64,000 nt of DNA from Ophioderma brevispina. Taxonomy: Eukaryota; Echinodermata; Ophiuroidea; Amphilepidida; Ophiodermatidae. The notes under the pieces were generated by a model. That model did no database searches. It had not been told where the DNA came from and saw only the letters and a program-made list of their open reading frames with translations. The translations under genes were made by a program, and so were the position numbers. Below are positions 34,831 through 47,320 of the stretch, piece after piece (the first letter of the stretch is position 1; each line of letters starts with the position of its first letter). Where the stretch lies: the NCBI GenBank assembly GCA_023653785.1, contig JAMKCH010057901.1, forward strand, positions 248,001 to 312,000, in the 5' to 3' direction.

Positions 34831-35011
34831 CCGGTGATATTTTATAATAGAAATTTTTGTACTGGTCCATCCACACCTCTGCTAGTCTCTGGTTGTTGCG
34901 GTTGATGATTTTACCCGTTCCACCAGGGAACGTATACGGTGTTGACTTACGGAATACATGACCTACGTGGGAACAAGTAATGATCTCTAAAGTACCGCCA
35001 CACATCCATAT
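34831..35011 (-). CDS. GALNT: GALNT exon 3: catalytic domain with metal-binding His and catalytic loop
   Basis: The acceptor CTTTTTGCCAG is followed by [53 protein letters not shown] and FYYKISPG, donor GTGAGT. This is the best conserved block of the gene. In the family the second His of SHVGHVF completes the Mn2+ site with the upstream DxH, and the following FPGGTG segment is the mobile loop closing over UDP-GalNAc. The exon is 181 bp (60 codons plus one base) and needs no indel. Start phase 0 matches the SFR end of exon 2. Confidence 0.96.
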
Positions 35012-35589
35012 CTGGCAAAAAGAAAAACAGGACGATGCTGTGAACCATTGCATTTTATACTACACAAATATGATATGTGGTCTCACAGGAGCATTTTACC
35101 AGTCCCAACTTGCATTGCTTTGTAATTATAATGCCATAGACACACATAGGTACTTGAGCATAGTTAAGTGTGTAAGTAGGTTAAAGATGAATGCAAATTT
35201 CAAAGATCCTTTTCAAAAATTACTGAATGCTATCTTTACATAGAGAAAATAATGTTTAAGCGCTTGTGTGCTGGTAAATGGCTACCATGCTTTGTCGTAT
35301 GGTGGAATTATGATGGAATTTCTTAATCGTAAAAATTATGAGCCGATTTGACAGTTATGACCAAAAATGCAACTTAATATCTGTACCCGTGATAAGCAAG
35401 CATTACCCAAAATATGAAACCAAACACACACAATTTTGTATTTCTATACACTTTGGGACTGCAACAAACTGTGTCCTCGGTCAGGAAGCCAAACACAGAA
35501 TAATGCCTACTGCTTTACTTCGATCCAAAGAACCTCCCCAGGGACCATTGTTCAAAATAAAGTTCTTGGTGTTAGGTCCTCTAAAGTAC

Positions 35590-35634
35590 GCACACACATA
35601 TACACACACACACACCACCACAACAAACACACTT
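35590..35634. repeat. CA-rich microsatellite followed by a C run
   Basis: ACACACATATACACACACAC continues for about 45 bases. A poly-C and CT tract follows at about 35,645-35,672. It lies in the large intron between exons 2 and 3. Confidence 0.85.
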
Positions 35635-35822
35635 AATGAACTACACCCCCCCCCCTCCGTCCCCTCCCCCCTCATGTCGGCCCTATGGGTCTCTCAATAA
35701 AACTTCAGATTACCGTACTTACAAAAAGAGTTGTATAGTTTGGTTTAATAAAAAATTGATCTTTGCAATGAATTAGAATGGGGTGAAAATATACATGAAA
35801 TTTTATATATTGATTAATCTGT

Positions 35823-36430
35823 ACCTGGAGATTGCCAGCGCAGATAGTGTTGAAAAAAAAAACCCATGTGCGCTGGCGGATTCGAACCGGCGACCTTCGT
35901 ATACATGCACGACGCTCTAACAACTGAGCTAATCAAGCAGGGTTGGTAGAAGCGCGATAGATATCATCTATAGGTGTGGTTCGAAAGGTGTCCTTCGCGT
36001 TTCTAGCGGATAGCATCAGAACTGATATTTTACATATACGATTATATTAGAATCCGCCAAGCGCACATGGGGTTTCTTTTTCAACACTATCGTGCGCTGG
36101 CAATTTCCAGGGAAAGATTAATAATATTATACATCCTTGTCTACTGGGAACTAAGTAGTTTAAATTTCAAAACAAATATAATAGATATATGTAAATATAC
36201 AGTTCTGATGATATCCGCTAGAAAGCGAAGGACACCTTTCGAACCTACACCTATAGATGATATCTATCGCTCTTATACCAACCCTGCTGGATAGCTAGTG
36301 GGTAGAGCGTCGGCATGTAATACCGAAGGTCGCCGGTGCGAAGCCGGCCAAGCGCACATGGGGTTTTTTTTTTTTTTTTTCAAAACACTATCGCGCGCTG
36401 GCAATCTCCAGGAAAGATAATAATATAGAC
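35823..36430. mobile_element. Inverted pair of tRNA-like SINEs forming a palindromic region
   Basis: On the minus strand at 35,865-35,945 sits a tRNA-like head with A box TTAGCTCAGTTGTTAGAGCG and B box GGTTCGAATCC. On the plus strand at 36,286-36,358 a sister head reads TAGCTAGTGGGTAGAGCGTC and GCCGGTGCGAAGCCGG. Between them AGATATCATCTATAGGTGTG with GGTGTCCTTCGC faces its complement at 36,220-36,280. CCAGCGCACATGGG followed by A or T tracts recurs at the outer and inner ends. No acceptor stem pairs, so these are not tRNA genes. A similar unit is at 54,490-54,720. Confidence 0.75.
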
Positions 36431-36439
36431 CGCCTTGTC

Positions 36440-38255
36440 TAACCTGGAGAACTAAGGAGTTTAAATTTCATACATGTAAATTGTTGAATGCTGACTTTAG
36501 CTCCTCAAATTGGTGAAGGGCTTGAAAGCAATAGCGATACAGCATTGTGCTAATTACATAGAAACGTCTACCCTGGCAGTAGACACTAGAAATATCAACA
36601 TGCTGATTTAAATCGTGTAGAAGTATTCAACCTCATATGTGCTTCAAAACGCTCAAAACCATTAGGTATTTACAACACTCATGTTAAGTTGTTAAAACAG
36701 CTATGTCATATTGAACAAGTTCAACAAAACTGTTAATTAGCCAAAAAAGGACAACAGCACCAAAGCTTCGTTACCTGGGGTATTGACATTGCGTACATAA
36801 TTCAAAATGCGCAACGCTGCTCTTCTGATTATATTCACAAAAATCATTTCACTGATACACTTCTAAACACATGTAGGGTAATTACATTTTATTTGTTTTG
36901 CTAACATGTCTCTTGTCTAACCGGCTATTCCATTTGAAATATGTGCACCCCCTGAGATAGACATGCAAGATGACTTTTAATTCTGGCTTTCTTAAGTCTT
37001 TTCTTGACTTTATGTGGCAAGCAGCAAATGTGATGGAAATTATTGAATTGTCTTCAAGCCGTCACATCTCCTCTGGCTAATTATGTTAGAGTGCCACCAC
37101 CTTTCCAATGTTTGAAATGGATCAGCTTTTTCATTTTGATGAAGGAAACCCATTTTATGCGCAGTAACATGAGATACTGTGTATAACAAAAATTCCGAAT
37201 CGTAAAGGGAGGAATTTATTACAAAGTTTGTTATATATGGCCTCCATTTTTCTGATAAACGTTAAAAAATATTATTCTCAATTTTATTTGAGAAGAGATT
37301 TCTCACTGGAAAAAATACTTTGTTTACTATAAAAGAAGAAAAGGGGTTTCCCAAGAGTTGTTTTGGCAAGTGCACTGTTTAGTTGCACAATAAGGAGAAG
37401 TGGGAATTTCCCCAAGAATGCTAACTTAGTACTGACCAAAGCTTGTTTCTGCTTTAAAAGATCAAAAATTGCAAGATCTGGGAATTCCCCCACAAAGTTA
37501 TATATAAGAAGGATTAATTTCGATTGGAAATCTGATTTGATGGTAGGCAAGGTCATGTTTATGCATAGAATGAATGTCATGATTCATTTTAGGAATGAAT
37601 CTATCTTTTCCGTAGTTAAATACGATCACTGGAAGGACTCTCGGCAAGCATCCACCTAGTATAGAACAGTAAGCTGCTAGAAGATAGCTAGTTTTTACTC
37701 TGCACTAAGGATCAGAACATCAAGTACATAGTGCCAGGATTATAATTCCATTTGGAGCATCGTGCTGTAATTATGCTACTGTCATCTTTGAGCCGCAAGT
37801 GCTGGTAACAAAATCGGTTCCAGAATTGGTGGACAGATATAGAATCGTGGTGATTATCTTGGACTGATACTGTGGATTATTCTCGTCGAGGTACTTAATT
37901 AACCTTGGTCGTCGTGAACTGCTGGACAGATTACCTTAGGACTGAGAAGATGCCCTTGGAATATAATACCTGAGGAGTTTTGTATGAGCTTGTGCCGCTG
38001 TCATTTTGAATCTTCGCTGTGAGGACATATCATCGTTGACTGACACACTTCTTGTGGACATTATGGACATTCTTGTTTACAATTAAGTATACGTGTAATT
38101 TCATATTGAGTGTAATTTTTATTACCGTTGTTTTGGACATACCCAAATTCTTGAACCAACCAAATCTGAAAATCTGTTATATTATTATGAAATTTCAGAT
38201 CACTTGTGCACAGGCTCTTTATGTGTTTTGAAAGGTTTTCTGACTTAGGCGTACA
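36440..38255. other. Intronic sequence, nothing assigned
   Basis: Within the 15.9-kb intron between GALNT exons 2 and 3. Overlapping ORFs at 37,284-37,659 contain a loosely repeated GGGAATTTCCCC / GGGAATTCCCCC phrase but no recognisable protein. No exon found. Confidence 0.35.
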
Positions 38256-38259
38256 AAGA

Positions 38260-38410
38260 CGTCACAACGTTTTGTGTTTTCTAATGAAGATATCGTTCCA
38301 GCTTAGCTATTTATACAACAGGTTTATGTGGACAAGCATTACTATCTGTAAAGGTATGACTGTTTAAAGATGAGGGCACCATCCTCGGGAATCTTCTGAT
38401 CAGCCTTTAA
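38260..38410. mobile_element. Half copy of MITE A
   Basis: The right half of the family in reverse: GGACAAGCATTA, then GAGGGCACCATCCTCGGGAA, and terminus TCTTCTGATCAGCCTTTAA. The other terminus is eroded. Confidence 0.55.
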
Positions 38411-38954
38411 ATGTATAGTCAGGAGAGAAAGATACATGTGTGTTTACCTCAAGAAATTATTTTATCTAATCGGGGATGAAACCGCAGTTTTTCTCCGCCA
38501 CGCCTACATGAAATCAATTTTTCCCGTCCGGCACTAACTAGGCCTAGCCTACATTACTGCAGTGCACTTATTTCAATGAGTCCTTTGAAGTCTTACAATT
38601 ACAAGATTAATTTATGTCAACCTTTCACATACTGCAGTCATTTTCAGACCAACTGCTTTTAGCAGCTAAACCACCTTGAGGAAGTTTATGGTTCATTACC
38701 ATAATGCACGGGGGTGAAAACCTTACAATCCACCACTTTGAGGGTGTGTGTCATGATAATGACAGACAACTCTCTAAGTTGGGTAAGGTAGCAATTTCAT
38801 ACCGGTAAGATTATACGATTGACATTATGCATGCAAACTTCCAGGCAGCCCGCAAATGTTAGCCAGTAGTTGCGATAGGAATATTCGGTTAGATCATTTA
38901 ACATAGGAATGGAGGACGGTTATGTACTTGTAGACATCCTTTTGACTATTTGAA

Positions 38955-41900
38955 TTTTAAAAGTGGAAAAAACTCTCATATGAACTGGGTCAGTGGAAAA
39001 GACAAGGTGAAATCTCATGGTTGAAGTGGGTAATGGTAAGTCAAGGTGGGAATCTTATAGGATTCTGATTGGGTCAATGTTAAGTCAAGGCAGTAGATAT
39101 CCCATGAACTGAGCTAAGGTGTGGAATTCACAGTAGATATCTCATGAACTGAGGTCAAGTCAAGGTGGAACTCTCACAGTAAGTAGAATCTCATGAACTG
39201 AGCATAAGCCAAGGTGAAAAATGAAAGTCTCCAGTAGATTATCTCATGACTGAGTTCCAGCCAAAAGCGAACTGCCTGTAGATACCTCCTGACCTGCGTC
39301 AAGTCAGGGAAAGGCTCCCAGTAAGTAGATATCTCATAAACTGAGTCAAGTCAACGTGAACTACCAGTAGTTGATATCCATGAACGAGTCACGCTAAGGT
39401 GATTGAAACTCTCACAGTAGATACCTCATGAACGGAGTCAAGTCAAGGAGGAACTCTCACAGTAATATCTCATGAACTGAGTCAAGCAAGGTGGAACTCT
39501 CACAGTAGATATCTCATGGAACTGAGTCAGGTCAAGGAGGAACTCTCACAGTAGATTCTCATGAACTGAGTCAAGTCCACGGTGGCACTCTCACCGTAGA
39601 TATTCATGAACTGAGTCAGCCAAGTGGAAATTCTTCCAGTAGAATCATCATGAACTGAGTCCGCGTCGAGGGAAACTCTCACAGTAGAGAATCTCATCGA
39701 AATGAGTCAGTCAGGTGAAACTCTCACAGTAGATATTCTCATGAACTGAGTCAAGTCAGGTGGTGGAATTCACAGTACGGAATCTCATGACTGAGTCACA
39801 GCCAAGTGGAACTCTCACAGTAGTGGATATCTCATGAACTGAGTCAAGCAAGGTGGAAAACTCTACCAGTAGAGTCTATTGAATGAGTCGAGTCGAGGTG
39901 ATGGAAACTCTCACAGGAGATATCTCATGACGAGTCAAGTCAAGGTGGTGAAAACTCATAAGTTAGATATCGCATGAAACTGAGTTCAACCAAGGTGAAA
40001 CTCTCACATAGATATCTCATGAACTGAGTCAAGTCAAGGTGGAACTCTCACAGTAGATATCTTAAACTGAGTCAAGTCAAGGTGGAACTTCACAGGTAGA
40101 TATTCATGAACTGAGTCAAGTTCAGGTTGGAAATCGAATAGTAAATAACTCATGACTGAGAAGCCAAGTGTGGAACTCTTCCTAGTAGACCTCATGAACT
40201 GAGTCAAGGCAAGGTTGAAACTCTACAGTAGATATCTCATGAACTGAGGAGTCAGGTGGAACTCCTAACAGTTAAATACCTATGAACCGAGTATAGCCAA
40301 GGTGGAAATCTCCCAGTAGAGATTCATGAACTGAGTAAGTTCAAGGTGGATGGAACGCGCAAGTAGATATCTCATAAACTGAGTCAAGTCAAGGTGGAAC
40401 TCTTCACAGTAGATATCTCATGAACTGAGTCAATTCAGGGTGGAAACTCTAAGTAGTAAATAACCCATGACCCTGAGTCAAGCCCAATGGGGGAACCTCT
40501 CCTAGTAGATAACCTCATGAACTGAGTCAAGCCAAGGTGTGAAACTTGTCACAGTAGATATCTCATGAAACTTGAGTCAGTCAGGTGAACTCTACAGTAG
40601 ATATCTCATGCACTGAGTCTCAAGTCAAGGTGGAACTATCACAGTAGATTATCTCCTGAATGAGTCACGTCAAGGTGAATGAAACTCTCAACAGGAAGAT
40701 ATCTCATGAACTGAGTCAAATCAAGGTGTGAAACTTCACCGGAGCTATCTCATGAACTGAGTCAAGTCAAATCGTGTTGGAAAACTCTCACAGTAGTATA
40801 TCATAAACCTGAGTCAAGTCAAGGGGGAACTCGCACATTGATATACTCATGAACTGAGTCGTCGAGTCAGGTGGTGGAACTCTCACGTAAATACCTCAGG
40901 AACCGAAGTCAACAGGGGAATCTCCCAGTAGATTACTCAAATGAGTCAAGTCAAGGTGGAACTCTCACATTAGATATATCATGAATGAGTCAAGCAAGGT
41001 GGAACACTCCAATAGATATCTCATGAACTGATCAGCCAAGGTGAAACTTCTCAAAAGTCGTAGATATCTCCTGAAACGAGTCAAGTCAGGGGGGAACTCT
41101 CAAGTAGATAGATACTCCGAACCGGAGTCAAGTCAAGGTGGAACTCTCACAGCTGTAATGCATTGACTGAAGTCAAGCAAAGTGGAACTCTCACAGTAGA
41201 TATCTCAGAACTGAGTCAAGCTTAGGTGAAACTCTCCAAGGTAGAGCTCATGAACTGAGTCAAGCAAGGTTGGATGAACACTCACAGTAGAATTCATGAA
41301 CCGAGTCAAGCCAAGGTCGAACTTCACAGGAGATACTCAATATCTGAGTCAAGGCCAAGGTAGAACTCTCACAGTAGATTCTCAAGATCTGAGACACGCC
41401 AAAGGTAGAAAACTTCTCAACAGTATTTTTTCAATTCAAATTAGTTTTTATTAGCATATCCTTCAGCCAATACATACATAATGATAAAATTATGACTGTT
41501 ATTATTGAATAATATTGACAATTAAGAGGGGAAAGGAAAAATTAATATACAGAATGTTGAACTGGCATGATATCAAATGCGGGAGAGGCCATAATAAGTC
41601 TGATGGGACTTTGAGAATGACCCCACCTAAAATATACATGATTATGATTAATAATTTAACTACGGGACAAGACACATGAGAAACAAGACAGGACAGGACG
41701 ATCCAGGTACGATGACAATTACAATTATTGTTTTAACAAGATAGGGGCAAAAGAACAAGGTGAACGTGGCGAACCAGTAAAGGACACGATTAAAAGAGAA
41801 GGATAAAAAGGTATTGACAATATTGAGTGGTCAACTATAGAAATGGGGGAAAAAATACAGTAAATATACCTCATGAACTGAGTCAAGGCAAGGTGGATGG

Positions 41901-44345
41901 AAACTCTCCCAGTAGAACTCATGAACCGGGAGTCAAGTCAAGGGGAACTCTCACAGTAGATATATCATGAAGAGTCAAGCCAAGGTGTGAAACACTCCCA
42001 TAGATATCTCATGAACTGAGTCAAGCAAGGTGAGAAAATCCCACAGTAGATAATCTCATGAATGAGTTCAAAGTCAAGGTGGAACTCACAGTAGATATCT
42101 CATGAACTGATTCAAGTTCAATGGTGGAACTCTCACAGTAGATACCTCAAGAACTGAGTCACGTCAAGGAGGCACTCTCACGTAGATATTCTCATGAACT
42201 GAGTCAAAGCACGTGAGAACTCTCACAGTTAGATAATCTCATGAAATGAGTCAGCAAGGTGACAACTTTCACAGGAGATACTCATGAACTGAGTCATAGC
42301 CAAGGTGGAAATCTCACAGTAGATATTCAGGACCTGAGTCAAGTCAAAGGTGAACTTTAACGGTAGATACCTCATGAACTGAGTCAAGCCAATGGTGGGA
42401 ACTCTCAAGTAAATTCACAAAGTTGTCAATAGCAATCAATAGCAAGGTCCAGAAGATAAATAAAATTCTAGAGCAGGGGTTTCCAGTAACAACCTCATCA
42501 ACATATTAAACTTCCTTCGTTAAGGTTTCATGGGTTGGTGACAATATCATGAACTGAGTCAAGCAAAGTGGAAAGCACTCCCATTAAGAATATCATGAAC
42601 TGAGTCGAGTCAAGGTGGAACTCTCCACAGTAGATATCTCATGAACTGAGTCAAGCCAAGGTGTGATGAACTCTCACAGTAGATATTCATGAAACGAGTC
42701 AAGTCAAGGTGAAACTCTCACAGTAGATATCTATGAACTGAGTCAAGCCAAGGGGAACTCTCACGTAGATATCTCATGAACGAGTCAGTCACGTCAGGGG
42801 GGATACCTCACAGTAGATAGATATTCATGAACTGAGTCAAGTCAAGGTGGAACTCCACAGTAGGATATCTCATGAACTGAGTCAAGCCAAGGTGGAACTC
42901 TCACAGTAGAAGATACCTCAAGACTGAGTCAAGCCAAGGTGTGAAACTCTCACAGTAAGTATCTCTGAAAGTTCAAGTCAGGGTGTGGAATCTTACAGTA
43001 GAATCTCATGAACTGAGTCAAGTCAAAGAGAAACCTCACCAGTAGATATCTCATAAACTGAGTCAAGTCAAGGTGAAAAACTCTCCCAGTAGATATTCAT
43101 GAACTGAGTCAGTCAAGGGGAACTCTCACAGTTAGATATATCTTGATAACGAGGTAGTCAGTCAAGTGGAACTCTCAAAGTAGAATCTCATGAAAAATGA
43201 GTAGAGTCAAGGTGGAACTCTCACAGTAGATACCTCAAGAACTGAGTCGGTCCAGTGCAACTCTCACAGTAGAGCTACCTCATGAACTGAGGTCAAGCAA
43301 AGGTGGAGATTGCTCACAGAGATATCTCACCAAAGTTGGCAATAGCAAGGTTCCAGACGATATATAAAATTCTAGGAGCAGGGGTTTCCAGTCACAAACT
43401 CATCAACATTTAAAGACTTTCCTCTGGATAGTTTTCATGGTGTTGGTTGTACAATATCATTGAATGCAGTCAAGCGCAAAGTGGAAACTCCCATTAGATA
43501 ATATCATGAACTGAGTCGAGTCAAGGTGGTGGAACTCTCACAAGTAGATATCTCATGAATGAGTCAGCCAAGGTGAAACTTTAACAGTAGCATATCTCCT
43601 GAACTGCGTCAAAAGTCAATCGGGGAAACTCTCACAGTAGATAACTCAAGATTGAGTACAAGCCAAGGTGAAAACTTCACAGTAGATATCTCTGACTGAG
43701 TCAAGACAAGGTGACACTCTACAGAGAGACACTCAAGATCTAGTCAAGGCCAAGGTGAAACTCTCACAGTAGATATCTATGAACTGAGTCAAGTACAACA
43801 GTTAGAACTCTACAGTAGCTTATCTCATGAACTGAGTCAAGTCAGGGAGGAACGCTCACAAAGATCTATTTTTTCATGAACTGAGTCAAGTCAGGTGGAA
43901 CTCTCACAGTAGATAGGCTATCTATGATAATGAGTCAAGTCCAAGTGGAACTCTCACAGTAGATCTATCATGAACTGAGTACAAGCCAGGTAAACTCTCA
44001 CAGTAGATATATCATGAACTGCGTCCAAGCCAAGGTGAAACTCTCACAGTAGATATCTCATGAACTGAAGTCAAGTCAAGGTGAAACTCTCACAGTAGAT
44101 ATATCATGAACTGAGGTCAAGTCAAGGGGGAACTCTTCACACGTAGATCTAGATATTCATGATAATGAGTCGAGTCAAGGGGGGTGGAACTCCACAGTTA
44201 GAATCTCATGAACTGCGCGAGTCAAGGGGCAATACCACATGTAGATATCTCATGAACGAGTCAAGTCAAGTGGGAAACTTTACAGTTAGATCATATGAAC
44301 TGAAGGCAAGTCAAGGTGGAACTCACAGTAGATATCTCACAAAGG
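38955..44345. repeat. Long intronic satellite of ~46-bp units with higher-order structure
   Basis: Roughly a hundred units (estimate from length) contain GTAGATATCTCATGAACTGA, then GTCAAGTCAAGGTGGAACTC and TCACA. Neighbouring units differ by many one- and two-base indels as well as substitutions. The array is split by an unrelated insert at about 41,425-41,865 and by two copies of a ~135-bp spacer at 42,415-42,550 and 43,330-43,465. A third copy follows the end at 44,338-44,470. It occupies a third of the intron between GALNT exons 2 and 3. The short ORFs inside are chance. Confidence 0.93.
41425..41865 (-). mobile_element. Insertion in the satellite, possible LINE 3' end
   Basis: About 440 bases of non-satellite sequence. 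On the plus strand it begins TTTTTTCAATTCAAATTAGT then TTTTTATTAGCATATCC, as expected for the minus-strand end of a retroposed copy. It ends near GGGGGAAAAAATACAGTAAA, where satellite text resumes. The interior is AT-rich with AAGACAGGACAGGACGATCC. No protein match. Retroposon origin is inference from the T-rich start. Confidence 0.5.
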
Positions 44346-44470
44346 GGTCATAGCAAGGTACAGAAAGCTATATAAAATTCTAGGAGCAGGGGTTTCCAGT
44401 CACAAATCATCAACATTGTAAAGACATTTATCTAAGTGTTTTATGGTGTTGGTGTAAATGGTTATCAACA
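42415..44470. repeat. Higher-order spacer, three copies about 0.9-1.0 kb apart
   Basis: Copies start near 42,415, 43,330 and 44,338. Each contains AATAGCAAGGT, CAGAAGATAWATAAAATTCT, AGGAGCAGGGGTTTCCAGT, CATCAACAT and TTTTATGGTGTTGGT. The first two are followed by satellite units; the last is followed by single-copy sequence. Satellite and spacer have therefore been amplified together. Confidence 0.85.
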
Positions 44471-44479
44471 TATACCACA

Positions 44480-45890
44480 AAGCTGATTTCCCCATTGCAC
44501 ATATTATTAGTATGCCATTTCATACTGTAGAAGCATGAACAGATAGTGTTACAAGTGTGATGTTTAACTAGTTTTAATTTTCCTATTCATGTTGCCATCT
44601 CCACTGCTACAACTCTGAAGCCCTCTCTGCATAATGCTTGTTCTGACAAGGTGTGAATTAAGGCGGCATAGTGAATCAAGTATGCCATAGCTATGCCATC
44701 CTCCATTACCATACCATGTGCTGACTGAGTGCCAAATTTTCACTGGGTACTTTTGTTCACATTTTTTTTAAAACTTGTTTCACATTCTTGCAGATCTCAA
44801 CAATGTGCAATTTTGAAGTTGTAACTTTAGGTTACAACATGCGACCCTATGGATTTAAAAAATTTGTGCGCGGTTTATATTCATGCTTTGCGGTTGTTCC
44901 AAAAGTGTGAACTAATAAAACACCATGCAAAAAATTAGCGCTATAGAATATATGATTATGCTTTCGGCAAAACAGATCCAGCTTATAGTACCAAATGATA
45001 ATCATACATAGTAGAGTATTGGAATAGTATCAATATCAAGTTTGACTGCAATCCACTGCTATGTGCCATTCTAGAATTCTTGATGTTGGCATGAAATAAA
45101 AACTGAAGTCAATTACCAAAACACTAAATTGGGTAATGGATATATGTAGAGTGCATCTAATCTAACACACCCATTTTGTCTATCAGTCTACCAACAAAAC
45201 CTCCTGGGGGCGCATGTCACAAAAGGGCAGTACTGCAAATCAACTGCTCAAATAGTTCTTATTTCGGTTTTTGTTTACAAACCTAATTAAGACAAAGATC
45301 ATTCTTAAATTTTAGTGGAATTTGGTCTGGAATTGTAACAGAATCTAGATCTTGTATGTATAGTGTCCCATTTTTTGTTCAAATTTGATTAAAATTCTGG
45401 TCCATACGCTTGACGCATAGAGGCAAGTCCCTATCTGAACCAAATTCAAGTATCCCTAACATCAAGCTTTCATTGCCATAGGGGTTATTTGGATACAGAT
45501 TTAACTATTTCATGCAGAAATTCCACGACAGAGAGGTGTTTATTAACTTCATACTGTAAACTCATTTCTTTCACAAGGCTATTATTTTTATGCATATATG
45601 ATACTATATTTTCTGGGTTAAAGATGAGTTGGAATCAAAGGAATTGGCTCACAATGAGGTGAGACATACTTAACCCATTTTCAGGAAGACATTCTCTAAG
45701 GAGTTTGGATTTCCAGGTATACCTCAAAACCTTTGCTTGCGGCCATTTTCTTTATTACTACTGATTCTATTCATGGTGTGGATGTAGGTGAGAATTCACA
45801 GAGTGGAAATCTAGTTAATATCTCGTTCTTTTTTCAAAATACATTCTTCGCATTTTTTTAGTAACCTATTAAGCATACTTTAGCATTCCG
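44480..45890. other. Intronic sequence, nothing assigned
   Basis: Between the satellite and the next repeats. No exon, RNA gene or clear repeat termini found. Confidence 0.35.
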
Positions 45891-46000
45891 ATTTAGAGAA
45901 TAAAAGATAAGATGTTTTGCTTTGTCAATTTGATAGTGTTGTATTGGATGGGAAGGTGCAATATCTTAATGGCATAGTTCGCGAAGGTTAAACGTTACCA

Positions 46001-46343
46001 TTAAAGGTGGTTGTTCCGATTTATGTGTATTGTGTTCTCTACTTGATATGAGAGCCTGGCACTTGCACATACACCCTATCAAGTATCGTGGGAAACAAAC
46101 TTGCGGTTTTGATGGTAGACGCAATAATGCATGTTGCAAAGCCCTATTCAATACTGTGCTAATAAAGTGGTTAACCCCTAAAACGGCGGTTTTTTGTTTA
46201 TATCTTGGGAATGAAATGGATTCGAGGGCTCAAATTTCAGGACGACAATGAGAAAAATACGGCCTTTCATCTGATATCAAAATCAATACTACTTCCGGGT
46301 AAATCAGGGGGGTCCCAAAGACGATCGGAACACGCCCCTTTAA
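46001..46343. mobile_element. MITE, family D, copy 1
   Basis: Left terminus TTAAAGGTGGTTGTTCCGAT; right terminus ATCGGAACACGCCCCTTTAA. The interior has GATATGAGAGCCTGGCACTT, ACTTGCGGTTTTGATGGTAG, TATCTTGGGAATGAAATGGA and CTTCCGGGTAAATCAGGGGG. It is 343 bp with TTAA at both ends, and nearly the same as the inverted copy at 60,635-60,978. Only short chance ORFs. Confidence 0.85.
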
Positions 46344-46744
46344 GAATTAAAACTTTGTTTGAATGTTGTCTGATTTTGAATTCTGACCTGTATTGTTTTA
46401 TGCAAGGCATTGTTGAATTGCAACACACAAATAGTGCATAAGAGCTAGCTACTACAACTTGGACAATGCATGAGTTATTAGGCCCCCCTTCCACCAAAAA
46501 AGTGTGTCAGAATAAATGTGAAAAGCAAATGCAATTTTTTTAGAAAAATGCTGATGCGAAATGACAGGATTTTTTTTCATTTTTTCGGCCGCTTTGCAGC
46601 CAAATTTTTCATTTTTTTCTGAAATAAAAAAAATCTTTAAAGTGAGCAAAACCTTAAATAAAATAATGGAGTAAGAGACCAATTTTAAACAAAATGCGCA
46701 TGGTCTTGTGAGACAAACATGTTTTTTTTTTCATGGCCTTATTT

Positions 46745-46925
46745 AAGTCACAATGCTTAAGTCATTTTTTTTACACAATGCACAAGTTCTTATTTCTGAC
46801 ACACTGCACAAGCTATTATTTGTGACACAGCAAGTTATTGTGACACAATGTCCAAGCTATTATTTGTGACCCAGTGCACAGGCAATATTTGTGACCCAGT
46901 GCACAGGTAATTGTGACCATAAATT
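46745..46925. repeat. Short tandem repeat, about 30-bp units
   Basis: Five to six irregular units of the type TTATTTGTGACACARTGCAC followed by AAGCTA or AGGCAA. It is immediately upstream of the second hairpin element. Confidence 0.75.
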
Positions 46926-47320
46926 ATTCAGTAGGCGGGGTTTAGTACGGAAACACGCAATATCATTGGTTGTTGCCTATCTAATATGAGACGATATTAG
47001 ATTGCGCAATTGTTAACGCGCTCGTGTATAAGGTTACGCAGTACACGCAGCTAGTACGGGTTGGTTCATTTTTGACAGCGGGGGAGTATTTTCGCCTTTA
47101 AACTAAAATAATTGAAAAAAATATTTTCCGTGTTTAAAACAACACAAACTAAATAAGAATGAGAATAAAAGATAGGATTTGTTGTTTTGCCTATCGAATA
47201 TCGTGTCATATTGGATGGGCAGTCCAATATTTTTATCGTAGTATAAATATTGGACTGCCCATCCAATATGACACAATATTAGATAGGCAAAACAACAAAT
47301 CCTATCTTTTATTCTCTAAT
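46922..47320. mobile_element. Element ending in a near-perfect long hairpin, copy 2
   Basis: Same family as 30,222-30,640, same orientation. It shares TTATTCAGTAGGCGGGGTTT, GTGTATAAGGTTACGCAGTA and the terminal hairpin (arms about 47,167-47,233 and 47,246-47,311). The second copy carries a few extra bases in the left arm (GAATATCG) and a shorter loop. Confidence 0.85.

Noticed and set aside
35865..36358. Possible tRNA genes, because A and B boxes are nearly perfect.
   Set aside because: Acceptor stems do not pair, the anticodon stem is short or irregular, and poly-A or poly-T tracts and repeated bodies adjoin them. tRNA-derived SINE heads explain them better.
38955..44345. CRISPR array, because of regular short repeats.
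   Set aside because: The units are contiguous without unique spacers, strongly degenerate, and the genome is eukaryotic. It is a satellite.
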